NCBI RefSeq assembly: GCF_003097635.1
Contig: NZ_QCZI01000001.1
Span: forward strand, 1-64,000
DNA length: 64,000 nucleotides
DNA from: Flavobacterium psychrotolerans
GTDB taxonomy: Bacteria; Bacteroidota; Bacteroidia; Flavobacteriales; Flavobacteriaceae
Direction: 5' to 3'
The notes under the pieces were generated by a model, which was not told where the DNA came from, searched no databases, and saw nothing but the letters and a program-made list of their open reading frames with translations. Shown here piece by piece: positions 43,880 through 51,896 of this stretch. A program made the position numbers and the translations under genes. The stretch's first letter is position 1. Each line of letters begins with the position of its first letter.

Positions 43880-44776
43880 TTACAAATCCATAAAAACATC
43901 TTCGATTGTTGGATTTGAAATCCGAATTTCTATTTCCGTATGAAGCTGTTTTTTAAGATAATTATCTAAATCCGCAGCGTTAAAATCCTCGTTTTTATCA
44001 ATATAATGAATGTATTCCCCAAAGGCAAAAACGCTGTATTGACTTGGATATTTTTTCAAATCCAGAATTAATTGGTGCCTATTTTTAGCCTTAACATCGT
44101 AAATTATTTTCTGATAATCCTTGATAATATTTCTGGGTTCATCAATTTTTAAGATGCTCCCCTTTTGGATTAAGGCAATTCGGTCGCATAAAGCAGCCTC
44201 GTCCATATAAGGCGTAGAAACCAAAATCGTGATTCCTTTTTGTTGCAAACGCTTGAGCATTTCCCAAAATTCTTTTCGTGAAACGGGATCAACTCCAGTG
44301 GTGGGTTCATCAAGAAAAAGGACTTTTGGTTTGTGAATCAGAGCGCAACATAATGCTAATTTCTGTTTCATTCCGCCCGAAAGTGCTCTTGCCCTTCTCG
44401 TTTTGTAAGGTTCGATTTGAATATAAATATCTTTGATTAAATCGTAATTTTCTTCAATCGTCGTTCCGAAAATGGCAGCAAAAAATTTCAAATTTTCCTC
44501 CACGGATAAATCTTGGTACAAGGAAAACTTTCCGGGCATATAACCCACCGAATTCCGAATGGCTTTGTAATCTTTGACAATATCAAAACCTGCAACCGAT
44601 GCCGAACCTTCATTGGCCAATAAAAGCGTTGTGAGAATTCTGAAAATTGTAGTTTTACCGGCTCCATCAGGTCCAATAAGTCCAAATAATTCTCCATCGT
44701 TTACCTCAAAAGAAATGGCATCAATGGCTTTGATTTTATTGTAGGATTTTGATATATTTTGGACTTGAATACTCAA
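43880..44776 (-). CDS. ABC transporter ATPase, first nucleotide-binding subunit
   Basis: This 298-residue ATPase has Walker A GPDGAGKTTIF, signature LSGGMKQKLALCC and Walker B VLFLDEPTTGVDPVSRKEF. The switch His position reads TPYMDEA, with Thr-Pro where His is usual. The missing H-loop His suggests a degenerate site paired with the intact one of the partner ATPase. A C-terminal domain of about 70 residues follows. No ATG precedes the Walker A in this frame: the start is TTG at 44776, giving MSIQVQNISKSY. It lies between the HlyD-like gene and the second ATPase gene. Confidence 0.9.
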   Translation of the reverse strand: MSIQVQNISKSYNKIKAIDAISFEVNDGELFGLIGPDGAGKTTIFRILTTLLLANEGSASVAGFDIVKDYKAIRNSVGYMPGKFSLYQDLSVEENLKFFAAIFGTTIEENYDLIKDIYIQIEPYKTRRARALSGGMKQKLALCCALIHKPKVLFLDEPTTGVDPVSRKEFWEMLKRLQQKGITILVSTPYMDEAALCDRIALIQKGSILKIDEPRNIIKDYQKIIYDVKAKNRHQLILDLKKYPSQYSVFAFGEYIHYIDKNEDFNAADLDNYLKKQLHTEIEIRISNPTIEDVFMDL

Positions 44777-44816
44777 TTTATAAGAGAATTAGATTGTTAA
44801 TTTTTCCTTTTCGGCT

Positions 44817-45704
44817 TTATGATTTTTGACTACTTATCCACATTTCAGCTGGCATACCTATTTTTAGAGCTCCGTCATTTTTTACTTTCACTTTCACGGC
44901 ATAAACTAAATTTACACGTTCTTCCTTGGTTTGAATCACTTTTGGAGTGAATTCAGCCGACGATGAAACCCAGGAAATAGTTCCCAGATACGATTTCATT
45001 TCTTTGTCCGAATCAATTTTAACGCTTACATTTTGCCCCACTTTTATTTTGGGTAATTGGGTTTCGCTGATATACACTCGCAAAGTCATTTCGGAAATAT
45101 CGGCAATTTTATAAAGTGGTTTTCCAAACGCCGTAACTTCATTTGGTTCTGCATATTTGGCTAAAACCGTTCCTTTTATGGGATTTATAATTTTGCTTTT
45201 TTCAATTTGGTCGTTGATTTTTTCGATTTGTACATCAATCGATTTTACCTCATTTACGATGGGCGCGTTTTGGGTTTCCACGCTTTTTATTTGTTCCTTC
45301 AACACATTCACTTTGCCTATAATTTCGTCAACTTGCCGCTTAGTTGCAGCGTTTTCGGCAAACATATTTTCGATTCTCTTTTTCTCAATCAAGGTCGTTT
45401 TGAGTTGTTCCTGCAAAACACTTCTTTGCGACAACACATTTTTTGATTTTGATAAAACAGTGCTTATTGAAGCAATTAGCTGTTGTTTATTGAAATACAA
45501 CTGGGTAGTATCAATCATGCCAACTTGTGTTTTGGGTTCCAGAATTTCGCCTTCTTCGAGTTTTAAATATTCGATATTTCCGTTGGCTTCCGCCGAAATT
45601 GTAACTTCGGTAGCTTCAAAATTACCGTAACCATCGGCTTTGTCGTTATTTTTATTACAAGAAACTAAACTTGTCAGAAGTACGAATGTGATTATTTTTT
45701 TCAT
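44817..45704 (-). CDS. HlyD/YbhG-type membrane fusion lipoprotein
   Basis: This 295-residue periplasmic adaptor has a lipoprotein signal (ITFVLLTSLVSC). Lipoyl-like halves (EVTISAEANGNIEYLKLEEGE and KGTVLAKYAEPNEVTAFGKPLY) flank a long coiled-coil hairpin (KSKNVLSQRSVLQEQLKTT to DVQIEKINDQIEKSK). A beta-barrel part (MTLRVYISETQLPKIKVGQ) ends the protein. It should bridge the inner-membrane ABC complex and the TolC protein encoded 12 nt upstream. Confidence 0.92.
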   Translation of the reverse strand: MKKIITFVLLTSLVSCNKNNDKADGYGNFEATEVTISAEANGNIEYLKLEEGEILEPKTQVGMIDTTQLYFNKQQLIASISTVLSKSKNVLSQRSVLQEQLKTTLIEKKRIENMFAENAATKRQVDEIIGKVNVLKEQIKSVETQNAPIVNEVKSIDVQIEKINDQIEKSKIINPIKGTVLAKYAEPNEVTAFGKPLYKIADISEMTLRVYISETQLPKIKVGQNVSVKIDSDKEMKSYLGTISWVSSSAEFTPKVIQTKEERVNLVYAVKVKVKNDGALKIGMPAEMWISSQKS

Positions 45705-45716
45705 TTTTATATATTT

Positions 45717-46979
45717 TTAATTTCCTTTTACAATTTTATAATTCGCTTTCGCCAAAGCCAATTGAATTTCATGCAGTTTTTGATTGGTTTTGGCTTCATA
45801 TAAATTGGTGAATTCCACCAGATATTCTGATGAAGTTATGACACCATTTTTCAATTGTGAATTTGAAGATTTGACTACGTCTTCACGTAAAGTGATAATT
45901 TCTGAATCGGTATTGATAACCGCTTCCGTTTTATGAATTTCGTTTTCCATTTCCTGTAATTGTAACTTATTGTTAAGCAAAAAAGTCTCTTTTTCTGTCG
46001 AAACGATTTCTTTTGAAACAGAAAGTGCTTGTTTTTCGGTTTTGGATTTATTCCAATCAAACACATTCCAATTGGCTTTTAAACCCACCATATAAAAGGT
46101 TTGAAACGAATTGTCCAACATATTCAATCCTGGATTTCCATAACCCGCTTGACCAAAAGCATTTATTTTTGGTGAATTATTTTTAGAAATTACCTCCTTA
46201 GAAACTTCAAGTTGTTCGTTTTGGATGTCAAATAATTTCAGTTCCGGACGATTACTTTCCACAGTAAAATCATTGAAAATCATTGGCTGAACCAAAGTTG
46301 TATTATCGTCAATTGTCGAAAAAGTTGGCACTGACAAATTTTCTAACAATCGTTTTTTATCAAATTGAATTTCGACAAGTTGCTGCTTAATTTTCAAGTT
46401 TTCGGCTTCGAGCACTTTCTCCGAAGCAGGAATAATAGCTCCAAATTTAACCCCAATTTTCACTTCATTTATTTTAGTAACCAATTGATTTTGTTTAGAA
46501 ATCAAAATCGCTTTTCGTTCTTGTAACAACAAAATCGAAAAATACAACTGATTGATTCTGGTTTTAATTTGATATAAATTCACCGAAACTTGTTGTTGTT
46601 GCGTTTTAGTTTGTGCTTCTTTAAGTTTGGAATTTGCATCAATCATTCCGCCATTATACACTAATTGATTTACGTCTAAAGTCGCCCGATATTGGTCTTT
46701 ATTCAACGGATTTACCGTCACATTTGGTAAATGAATGGGCAATTCCGTAACCGCCGATTGATAGGTTCCCTGAGCATTTAAATCTATTTTTGGCAATTTT
46801 CCTTTGTTGAGCGCATCAATTTCGAAAGCTGATTTTTGTTGCAATAATTCCGTTTGTTTGGCCAATGGATAATTTTTATTGACTAAATCATAGCAATTTT
46901 CCAATGATAAGGTTTGCTGTGCATGGGATAAAATAGGCAGCAGTAATAATGCAAATGTTATCTTCAAAAATGGTTTCAT
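45717..46979 (-). CDS. TolC-family outer-membrane efflux protein
   Basis: This 420-residue outer-membrane channel has a signal peptide ([13 protein letters not shown]) and two OEP repeats. The recurring [23 protein letters not shown] and [19 protein letters not shown] blocks and the [17 protein letters not shown] turn are typical. Its start overlaps the stop of the TetR-like gene by 4 nt (ATGA), so regulator and transporter are co-transcribed. It is the intact counterpart of the TolC remnant at 34215-34800. Confidence 0.93.
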   Translation of the reverse strand: MKPFLKITFALLLLPILSHAQQTLSLENCYDLVNKNYPLAKQTELLQQKSAFEIDALNKGKLPKIDLNAQGTYQSAVTELPIHLPNVTVNPLNKDQYRATLDVNQLVYNGGMIDANSKLKEAQTKTQQQQVSVNLYQIKTRINQLYFSILLLQERKAILISKQNQLVTKINEVKIGVKFGAIIPASEKVLEAENLKIKQQLVEIQFDKKRLLENLSVPTFSTIDDNTTLVQPMIFNDFTVESNRPELKLFDIQNEQLEVSKEVISKNNSPKINAFGQAGYGNPGLNMLDNSFQTFYMVGLKANWNVFDWNKSKTEKQALSVSKEIVSTEKETFLLNNKLQLQEMENEIHKTEAVINTDSEIITLREDVVKSSNSQLKNGVITSSEYLVEFTNLYEAKTNQKLHEIQLALAKANYKIVKGN

Positions 46980-47569
46980 TTTTTTATCGAATTAATTATT
47001 TGTTCGGCAACACTGGTTTTTCGTTCTTCCATCATTTCATTGAATTGAGAATCTGAAATTTGAATCATTCCTTTGACCATCATTTGGGCAGCAAAAGGAA
47101 AAATGGTCATCGAAAAAATATCCAGCAGAAGCTGTTTTGGATTAATGGGTTTTATAATTCCGTCCGCAATTTCTTTTTCGATTTGAGCAATCAAAACGGT
47201 AGGATTAGGTCTGTTTCCATTGTTCATAAAAGACATTACAAACTCGGGATTGTTATTCATTTCCTGAATTACGAATTGTGGCAAATAGGGATTGAGAATT
47301 ACAAACGAAATATAACTATGGGTAAACTTCGTTATTTTGTCAAAAACCGTATCTTGAGAATTGAAAATGGCGTTAATTTGCGGAGCCAATTGACCAAAAG
47401 CATTCATGAAAACGGCTTGAAAAAGTAATTGCTTGTTCTTGAAACAATAGTGTAACATCGCCTTGTTGATTCCCGCTTCATCGGCGATTTCCTGCATGCG
47501 AGCGCCTGCAAACCCTTTCTTTTGGAATACAATCCTGGCCGCGTTAAATATTTTTTCTTCAGTGGTCAT
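46976..47569 (-). CDS. TetR/AcrR-family regulator of the efflux operon
   Basis: The frame is open to 47605, but the ATG at 47569 ([15 protein letters not shown]) is the normal TetR start, giving 197 residues. The upstream codons also run through the probable operator. The helix-turn-helix is [25 protein letters not shown], with KAMLHYCF as recognition helix. The C-terminal ligand domain is helical and includes a CecR-like TetR_C region. It is the first gene of the leftward tolC-hlyD-ATPase-ATPase-permease-permease operon, like cecR before ybhGFSR. A ligand released by NO or drugs cannot be told from sequence. Confidence 0.92.
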   Translation of the reverse strand: MTTEEKIFNAARIVFQKKGFAGARMQEIADEAGINKAMLHYCFKNKQLLFQAVFMNAFGQLAPQINAIFNSQDTVFDKITKFTHSYISFVILNPYLPQFVIQEMNNNPEFVMSFMNNGNRPNPTVLIAQIEKEIADGIIKPINPKQLLLDIFSMTIFPFAAQMMVKGMIQISDSQFNEMMEERKTSVAEQIINSIKK

Positions 47570-47586
47570 TAATTTAACTATACTGT

Positions 47587-47602
47587 TTAACCATTTGGTT
47601 AA
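47587..47602. promoter_or_regulatory. Palindromic TetR operator candidate
   Basis: TTAACCA-TT-TGGTTAA is a perfect 16-bp palindrome 17 nt upstream of the TetR start codon. Size, symmetry and position fit an autoregulatory operator controlling the whole efflux operon. Confidence 0.6.
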
Positions 47603-47827
47603 CAAAGGTAACTAAAAATACATTCCGCAAGGAAAACTCTATTCAAACTTAAATTGTTACTTTAAATTACTTTTTAAATTCAAAAGAACAATTTTGTATT
47701 GGATCGTAAACCAATCAAATTTTGTTACATTTTCATTTTCATAAATTGGATTTGCATTTAGCATTCCAATAATTTTGATCCAAAAGAAATCTGATTAAAA
47801 ACCTCGTTATTGTGCTCCTTTATATAG

Positions 47828-48031
47828 TTATTCTTTTTTGCGGGTTGAAATTCCAAATGGAATATACAATGGGCAAAAGCTAATGAAACTGGTTATAACC
47901 ATAATAATTGCAAAAATGCCTAAAACGAGTGCTATCATTCCGCTTATTGTACCCATAAAATACAATATTGCAACAAAAATTGCAGCCGCAATACGAATAA
48001 TTTTGTCTGTTAACCCCATATTCTTTTTCAT
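47828..48031 (-). CDS. DUF2892 (YgaP-type) small membrane protein
   Basis: This 67-residue inner-membrane protein has two helices (IIRIAAAIFVAILYFMGTISG and ALVLGIFAIIMVITSFISFCPLY cut at the Cys). The pattern N-x-G-x2-D-x3-R at the start and FCPLY near the end is diagnostic of DUF2892, the membrane domain found with rhodaneses such as YgaP. It is the last gene of the sulfur operon led by the persulfide dioxygenase, which supports a sulfur-trafficking role. Confidence 0.85.
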   Translation of the reverse strand: MKKNMGLTDKIIRIAAAIFVAILYFMGTISGMIALVLGIFAIIMVITSFISFCPLYIPFGISTRKKE

Positions 48032-48064
48032 CTTATTTCAATTGTATTGATTAATTTTCGGTAT

Positions 48065-48262
48065 TTATGATTTTTTTGGTGATTTCACGAACATATTAAA
48101 GAGTAACCCTCCCATTAACGCCCCATATAAAGTACTATTTAAAGGTCTGGAAGTAATGGCGCAAGTTCCTGAAGAACAGCCAACATAAAAGTAATACAAA
48201 TACCCTGAAAGGGCTCCAACAACGACTCCTATTCCTGTGATGATGAATGCTTTTTTTGTCAT
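48065..48262 (-). CDS. Small membrane protein, DUF6132-like
   Basis: This 65-residue protein has two hydrophobic helices separated by YVGCSSGTCAITSRP, a conserved Cys pair with Gly/Ser between. The later GALMGGLLF helix contains glycine. I place it in the DUF6132-type family from this pattern. The Cys pair near the membrane in a persulfide operon suggests sulfane-sulfur or thiol transfer, by inference. Its start overlaps the thioredoxin stop by 4 nt (ATGA). Confidence 0.75.
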   Translation of the reverse strand: MTKKAFIITGIGVVVGALSGYLYYFYVGCSSGTCAITSRPLNSTLYGALMGGLLFNMFVKSPKKS

Positions 48263-48561
48263 TTGTTAGTTTTCTCTATAATCATTTTGATAATCTCTTC
48301 TTTTGACAAAACACCTGATTGTCGCCACAATTGTTTTCCTTCCTGAAACAAAATCATAGTAGGGACGCCACGCACTTGATACTGGGACGACATTTGATGA
48401 TTTTTGTCCACATCAATTTTCAATATCGTGATCCTTTCTCCCAAGGCGTCTTTGACTTGTTTCAAAATTGGGGCAAGCGTTTTGCATGGCCCGCACCATG
48501 TGGCAAAAAAATCAATTAAAACCGGTTTTCCTGATTTGATAATCGTATCGAAATTACTCAT
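48259..48561 (-). CDS. trxA: Thioredoxin
   Basis: This 100-residue cytoplasmic thioredoxin has the active site WCGPC in FFATWCGPCKTLAPIL and the cis-proline region RGVPTMILF. It lacks a signal peptide. It overlaps the neighbouring genes on both sides (8 and 4 nt), so it is tightly bound to the persulfide operon. There it may reduce persulfides on the rhodanese or recycle sulfane sulfur. It could also be a general thioredoxin. Location argues for the first. Confidence 0.93.
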   Translation of the reverse strand: MSNFDTIIKSGKPVLIDFFATWCGPCKTLAPILKQVKDALGERITILKIDVDKNHQMSSQYQVRGVPTMILFQEGKQLWRQSGVLSKEEIIKMIIEKTNK

Positions 48562-48760
48562 CTTTCTTGTTTTTATGGTTAGGAATTGTACAATCGTTAG
48601 CGCCGCAACCCAGATTAAAAATTACCTGAATGAAGAAAAACAATCCAAAAGTAATAAACATCCACTCCCGCAATACTATCGCTTGGATAAATAAAAATAG
48701 GGCAAATGTCAATCGAACCCAGCGCATGAGATGCCAATTGGTAAAAAGTTGTACTTTCAT
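48554..48760 (-). CDS. Small membrane protein with C-terminal Cys motif
   Basis: This 68-residue protein starts at ATG 48760, which shares one base with the upstream stop (TAATG). An earlier in-frame ATG at 48781 would overlap more. One or two hydrophobic stretches (LTFALFLFIQAIVL and FITFGLFFFIQVIFNLGCG) precede GCGANDCTIP, a C-x4-C motif. Similar short proteins accompany rhodaneses and DUF2892 proteins. The function is not known. Position between the persulfide dioxygenase and thioredoxin genes suggests a part in sulfur transfer. Confidence 0.75.
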   Translation of the reverse strand: MKVQLFTNWHLMRWVRLTFALFLFIQAIVLREWMFITFGLFFFIQVIFNLGCGANDCTIPNHKNKKDE

Positions 48761-50166
48761 TATTTTAAAGTTGAAGGACATACATAATTTGTAGTTTTTA
48801 TTCCCGTTTTTTTAATCGCATCAAATCCACCTAAAACATTGACGACGTTATGATATCCTCGTGCCTTTAATATCGAGGTTGCAATAACAGAACGGTATCC
48901 CCCGGCGCAATGCACATAAAAGGGTTCTTTTTTTGGAAATTCAGACAAATGTTCGTTCAGGAAATCCAAAGGGGTTGAAGGAACATCTACAATATGCTCA
49001 GCGTCATATTCACCCGGTTTTCTGACGTCAAAAACGGGAACTTTTTCCAGCAATTTTTCTTCTAATTCTTCCGCCGAAACAGAATTGACCCTATCGTATT
49101 CTAAACCTGTACTTTTCCATGCTTCAAAACCACCTTTTAAATACCCTAATGTATTGTCATATCCCACTCTGGCCAATCTCACGATGGTTTCTTCTTCCCT
49201 TCCCGACGGCGTTACCAATAGTAAAGGTTGCTTGCTATCAATAATCAAAGCTCCAACCCAAGGCGCAAAATTGCCTTCAATACCAATAAAAATTGATTTT
49301 GGAATGTGTCCCTTGGCAAAATCATCCTGATGGCGTACGTCTAGAATTAAAGCATCAGTTTCATTAGCCAAATGTTCAAACGTTTTGGGGTCGTATGCAA
49401 TAGCCTCTTTAATGATATCATCCACGTTTTCATATCCCTCTTTATTCAGTCTCACATTCATCGGGAAATAAGCAGGTGGAGGCAACAATCCATCTGTGAC
49501 TCCATTGATGAATTCATCTCGGGTCATCTCGGCACGAAGGGCATAATTAACTTTTTTTTGTTCACCAATTGTTCCAATGGTTTCCTTGCTCAAATTTTTT
49601 CCACATGCGCTTCCGGCACCATGTGCAGGATAAACAATTACCTCGTCTGGCAAGGTCATTACTTTATTGCGCAAACTGTCAAAAAGAATTCCAGCCAATT
49701 GTTCCTTTGTCATATGAGCTGCTTTTTGAGCCAAATCAGGTCTTCCTACATCACCCAAAAACAAGGTGTCTCCGCTAAAAAGCGCATAGTCTTTTCCCTC
49801 TTCATCTTTTAGGAGATAACATGCACTTTCCATGGTATGTCCTGGCGTATGCAAAACGGTAATGGTAATTTTACCTAAGTGAAAAACTTCTTCATCTGTG
49901 GCTATGTGCGCTTTAAAACTAGGATTTGCTTGAGGTCCGAAAACTATTGGCGCCCCAGTTTTTTCAGCTAAAGTAACATGTCCACTAACAAAATCTGCAT
50001 GGAAATGGGTTTCAAAAATGTATTTTATTTTCGAATGATTTTGATTTGCTTTGTCAATATAAGGCTGTACTTCCCGCAAGGGATCAATAATAGCCACCTC
50101 TCCATTACTTTCTATATAATAGGCACCTTGAGCTAAACAACCGGTGTATATTTGTTCTATTTTCAT
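48760..50166 (-). CDS. Persulfide dioxygenase (ETHE1-like MBL fold) fused to two rhodanese domains
   Basis: This 468-residue cytoplasmic enzyme has an N-terminal metallo-beta-lactamase-fold dioxygenase with iron ligands in THFHADFVSGH, LHTPGHTMES and LFSGDTLFLGDVGRPDL. It oxidises glutathione or thiol persulfide to sulfite. Two rhodanese domains follow. The first has TPSGREEE where the active Cys should be and is probably inactive. The second has the loop VHCAGGYRS and is intact. It leads the operon with a small membrane protein, thioredoxin, DUF6132-like and DUF2892 genes, and has a palindromic regulator box 50 nt upstream. The predicted role is sulfide and persulfide detoxification. Confidence 0.93.
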   Translation of the reverse strand: MKIEQIYTGCLAQGAYYIESNGEVAIIDPLREVQPYIDKANQNHSKIKYIFETHFHADFVSGHVTLAEKTGAPIVFGPQANPSFKAHIATDEEVFHLGKITITVLHTPGHTMESACYLLKDEEGKDYALFSGDTLFLGDVGRPDLAQKAAHMTKEQLAGILFDSLRNKVMTLPDEVIVYPAHGAGSACGKNLSKETIGTIGEQKKVNYALRAEMTRDEFINGVTDGLLPPPAYFPMNVRLNKEGYENVDDIIKEAIAYDPKTFEHLANETDALILDVRHQDDFAKGHIPKSIFIGIEGNFAPWVGALIIDSKQPLLLVTPSGREEETIVRLARVGYDNTLGYLKGGFEAWKSTGLEYDRVNSVSAEELEEKLLEKVPVFDVRKPGEYDAEHIVDVPSTPLDFLNEHLSEFPKKEPFYVHCAGGYRSVIATSILKARGYHNVVNVLGGFDAIKKTGIKTTNYVCPSTLK

Positions 50167-50185
50167 TTTTATAGTTATTATACTT

Positions 50186-50229
50186 TAAAATTAATTCATT
50201 TTTTAACACAAAATGGTAACAAAAGTTAC
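50186..50229 (-). promoter_or_regulatory. Candidate Crp/Fnr-dependent promoter of the persulfide dioxygenase operon
   Basis: GTAAC-AAAA-GTTAC at 50216-50229 is a perfect 14-bp palindrome with Crp/Fnr-type geometry. Reading leftward, TAATTTTA (50193 down to 50186) is a one-mismatch -7 element, 22 nt from the box. The box centre would be near -43, as for class II activation. The 22-nt spacing and the roughly 50 nt to the start codon are repeated at the TauE gene. Confidence 0.55.
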
Positions 50230-50242
50230 ATTTATGAAATCA

Positions 50243-51046
50243 TTAAGACCAAAAAAATTCTTTGATGATTATATATATTCCCATGGCCAAAACAAACCAA
50301 CCAAATGTTATTTTGAGTTTATTGCCTTCTACTTTTCTGGAAATAAAATTTCCTATGAAAATTCCGAAGATGGAGCAACTTGTAAAAATTAACAACAGTT
50401 TCCAATCGATAATCTGATTACCTTGTATGTCACCCAAAAAGCCGATTAAGGATTGGGAAGCCACGATAAAAAGGGAAGTTCCAACAGCCATTTTCATGTG
50501 GGTTTTTGTCATAAATAATAATGTTGGAATAATTAGAAATCCACCACCAGCGCCAACAAAACCTGAAATCAAACCTATAAAAACACCTTGAATAGCTATT
50601 TTATAATAGTTTAATTTTTCACCTTCAGAAATGGGTATTAAGACCGATGGCTTAATCATTTTGATTGAAGCTACTATCATAACCACAGCAAAAACAATCA
50701 TGATTAAAACCGACTTGTGCAACGTAAAAAAATCAGTAGAAAAAATGATGGTTGGAATTCTGGGAACAATAATTTTTCGGGTAATAAAAACTGTAATTAC
50801 GGTAGGAATTCCAAATAAAATAACTTTTTTAAAATCGACTAATTTGTGTTTGGCTTTTTGAATGCCTCCAATCAAAGAGGTTGTCCCAATAATAAATAAT
50901 GAATATGCAGTGGCCAAAGTGGGTTCAATACTCATTACGTATACTAAAATGGGAACCGAAAGAATAGAGCCTCCACTGCCTAACATTCCTAATGTCATCC
51001 CGACAAATACGGCTAAAATATATCCTATACCTTGAGAAATTTCCAT
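50243..51046 (-). CDS. TauE/SafE-family sulfite or sulfur-anion exporter
   Basis: This 267-residue inner-membrane protein has about eight helices and the glycine-rich family motifs GMLGSGGSILSVPILVY and GLISGFVGAGGGFLIIPTLL. TauE/SafE proteins move sulfite, thiosulfate or sulfoacetate. Together with the persulfide dioxygenase encoded downstream, which produces sulfite, it would remove the product. It has a Crp/Fnr-type box 50 nt before the start codon, matching the one before the dioxygenase gene. Confidence 0.92.
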   Translation of the reverse strand: MEISQGIGYILAVFVGMTLGMLGSGGSILSVPILVYVMSIEPTLATAYSLFIIGTTSLIGGIQKAKHKLVDFKKVILFGIPTVITVFITRKIIVPRIPTIIFSTDFFTLHKSVLIMIVFAVVMIVASIKMIKPSVLIPISEGEKLNYYKIAIQGVFIGLISGFVGAGGGFLIIPTLLFMTKTHMKMAVGTSLFIVASQSLIGFLGDIQGNQIIDWKLLLIFTSCSIFGIFIGNFISRKVEGNKLKITFGWFVLAMGIYIIIKEFFWS

Positions 51047-51066
51047 CTGTTACTATTTTGATACCA

Positions 51067-51110
51067 CAAAGGTGCACCTATTTAGAAACTCCTTCTGCAA
51101 CTAAAGTTAC
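51067..51110 (-). promoter_or_regulatory. Candidate Crp/Fnr-dependent promoter of the TauE gene
   Basis: GCAAC-TAAA-GTTAC at 51097-51110 matches the box at 50216-50229 with one mismatch between arms. Reading leftward, CACCTTTG (51074 down to 51067) fits the -7 element except for its first base and is again 22 nt from the box. The box overlaps the space just after the crp-like stop codon (51114). Confidence 0.5.
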
Positions 51111-51113
51111 AAA

Positions 51114-51746
51114 CTAACTTTTTAGAAATTCTATTGACGCCCTGTGCAGGCGAATTTTCCCTTCATTTTCAAGTGCTTTCAGTAATCGGGACACAACTAC
51201 TCTTGAAGTATGTAAATCAAATGCAATTTCTTGATGGGTAGTATGAATCTCCTTAGAATGGTTAATTTTAACCTTTTCCTGAAGATAGTTTAGTAGCCGT
51301 TCGTCCATATTCATGAATGCAAGATTATCGATGGCTGTAAGCATTTCTTTCAAACGATTGTTATAACTGTTAAATACGTATGTCCTCCAGCTTTTATACT
51401 TTCCTAACCACTCTTCCATTTTTATCACAGGAATCATCACTACAGTTCCATTGGTTTCAGCAACGGCTCTAATTTCACTTTTGGTTTCACCCATACAACA
51501 CGCCATTGTCATGGCACAGGTATCTCCCTTTTCAATAAAATACAAGAGCAATTCCCCTTCATCGAAATCTTCCCGTAAAATCTTGATAGCACCTGTAATC
51601 AACAATGGGATTTTTTTGATATAATCCCCAAAATCAATCAGGACGTCCTGCTCCTTAAAATCCCGTAATAAAGAAACTTCTGCGATTTCATCAATCAGTT
51701 TTTCTTCAAAGAGCATTCCGTAGGTTTCTTTCAGTAGGTTTTTCAT
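51114..51746 (-). CDS. Crp/Fnr-family regulator with cysteine cluster
   Basis: This 210-residue regulator has an N-terminal cyclic-nucleotide-binding-type barrel and a C-terminal winged helix-turn-helix (HQEIAFDLHTSRVVVSRLLKALE). The recognition helix has Val where FNR has the Glu that reads TTGAT, so it should prefer a different half-site. Near residue 75 there is a cysteine cluster, GDTCAMTMACCMGETKSE, suited to sensing persulfide, NO or redox state. It lies directly upstream of the TauE and persulfide dioxygenase genes, both of which carry a GYAAC-N4-GTTAC box. It is the most likely activator of this module, by inference. Confidence 0.92.
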   Translation of the reverse strand: MKNLLKETYGMLFEEKLIDEIAEVSLLRDFKEQDVLIDFGDYIKKIPLLITGAIKILREDFDEGELLLYFIEKGDTCAMTMACCMGETKSEIRAVAETNGTVVMIPVIKMEEWLGKYKSWRTYVFNSYNNRLKEMLTAIDNLAFMNMDERLLNYLQEKVKINHSKEIHTTHQEIAFDLHTSRVVVSRLLKALENEGKIRLHRASIEFLKS

Positions 51747-51847
51747 TCGTGCTATGCTTTATATTACGTTTTATATTTCAGGTACAAGAAGTTCAATTTA
51801 CAATCCTTTAAAATTAGTTATTTATTTTTTAAATTCATGATATCCCA

Positions 51848-51880
51848 AAAAAAATGCCCGAAACAATTCGGGCATTTTCT
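51848..51880 (-). terminator. Intrinsic terminator of secDF
   Basis: The 12-bp perfect stem AAAATGCCCGAA (51851-51862) and TTCGGGCATTTT (51867-51878) has a 4-nt loop. A-runs on the left become T-runs in the leftward transcript. It lies 19 nt past the secDF stop. Confidence 0.85.
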
Positions 51881-51896
51881 AGTATATAAAAAATTA

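Noticed and set aside
47570..47605. TetR protein starting at the earlier ATG
   Set aside because: The extra 12 residues are encoded by the palindrome proposed as operator and are not typical of TetR N-termini.
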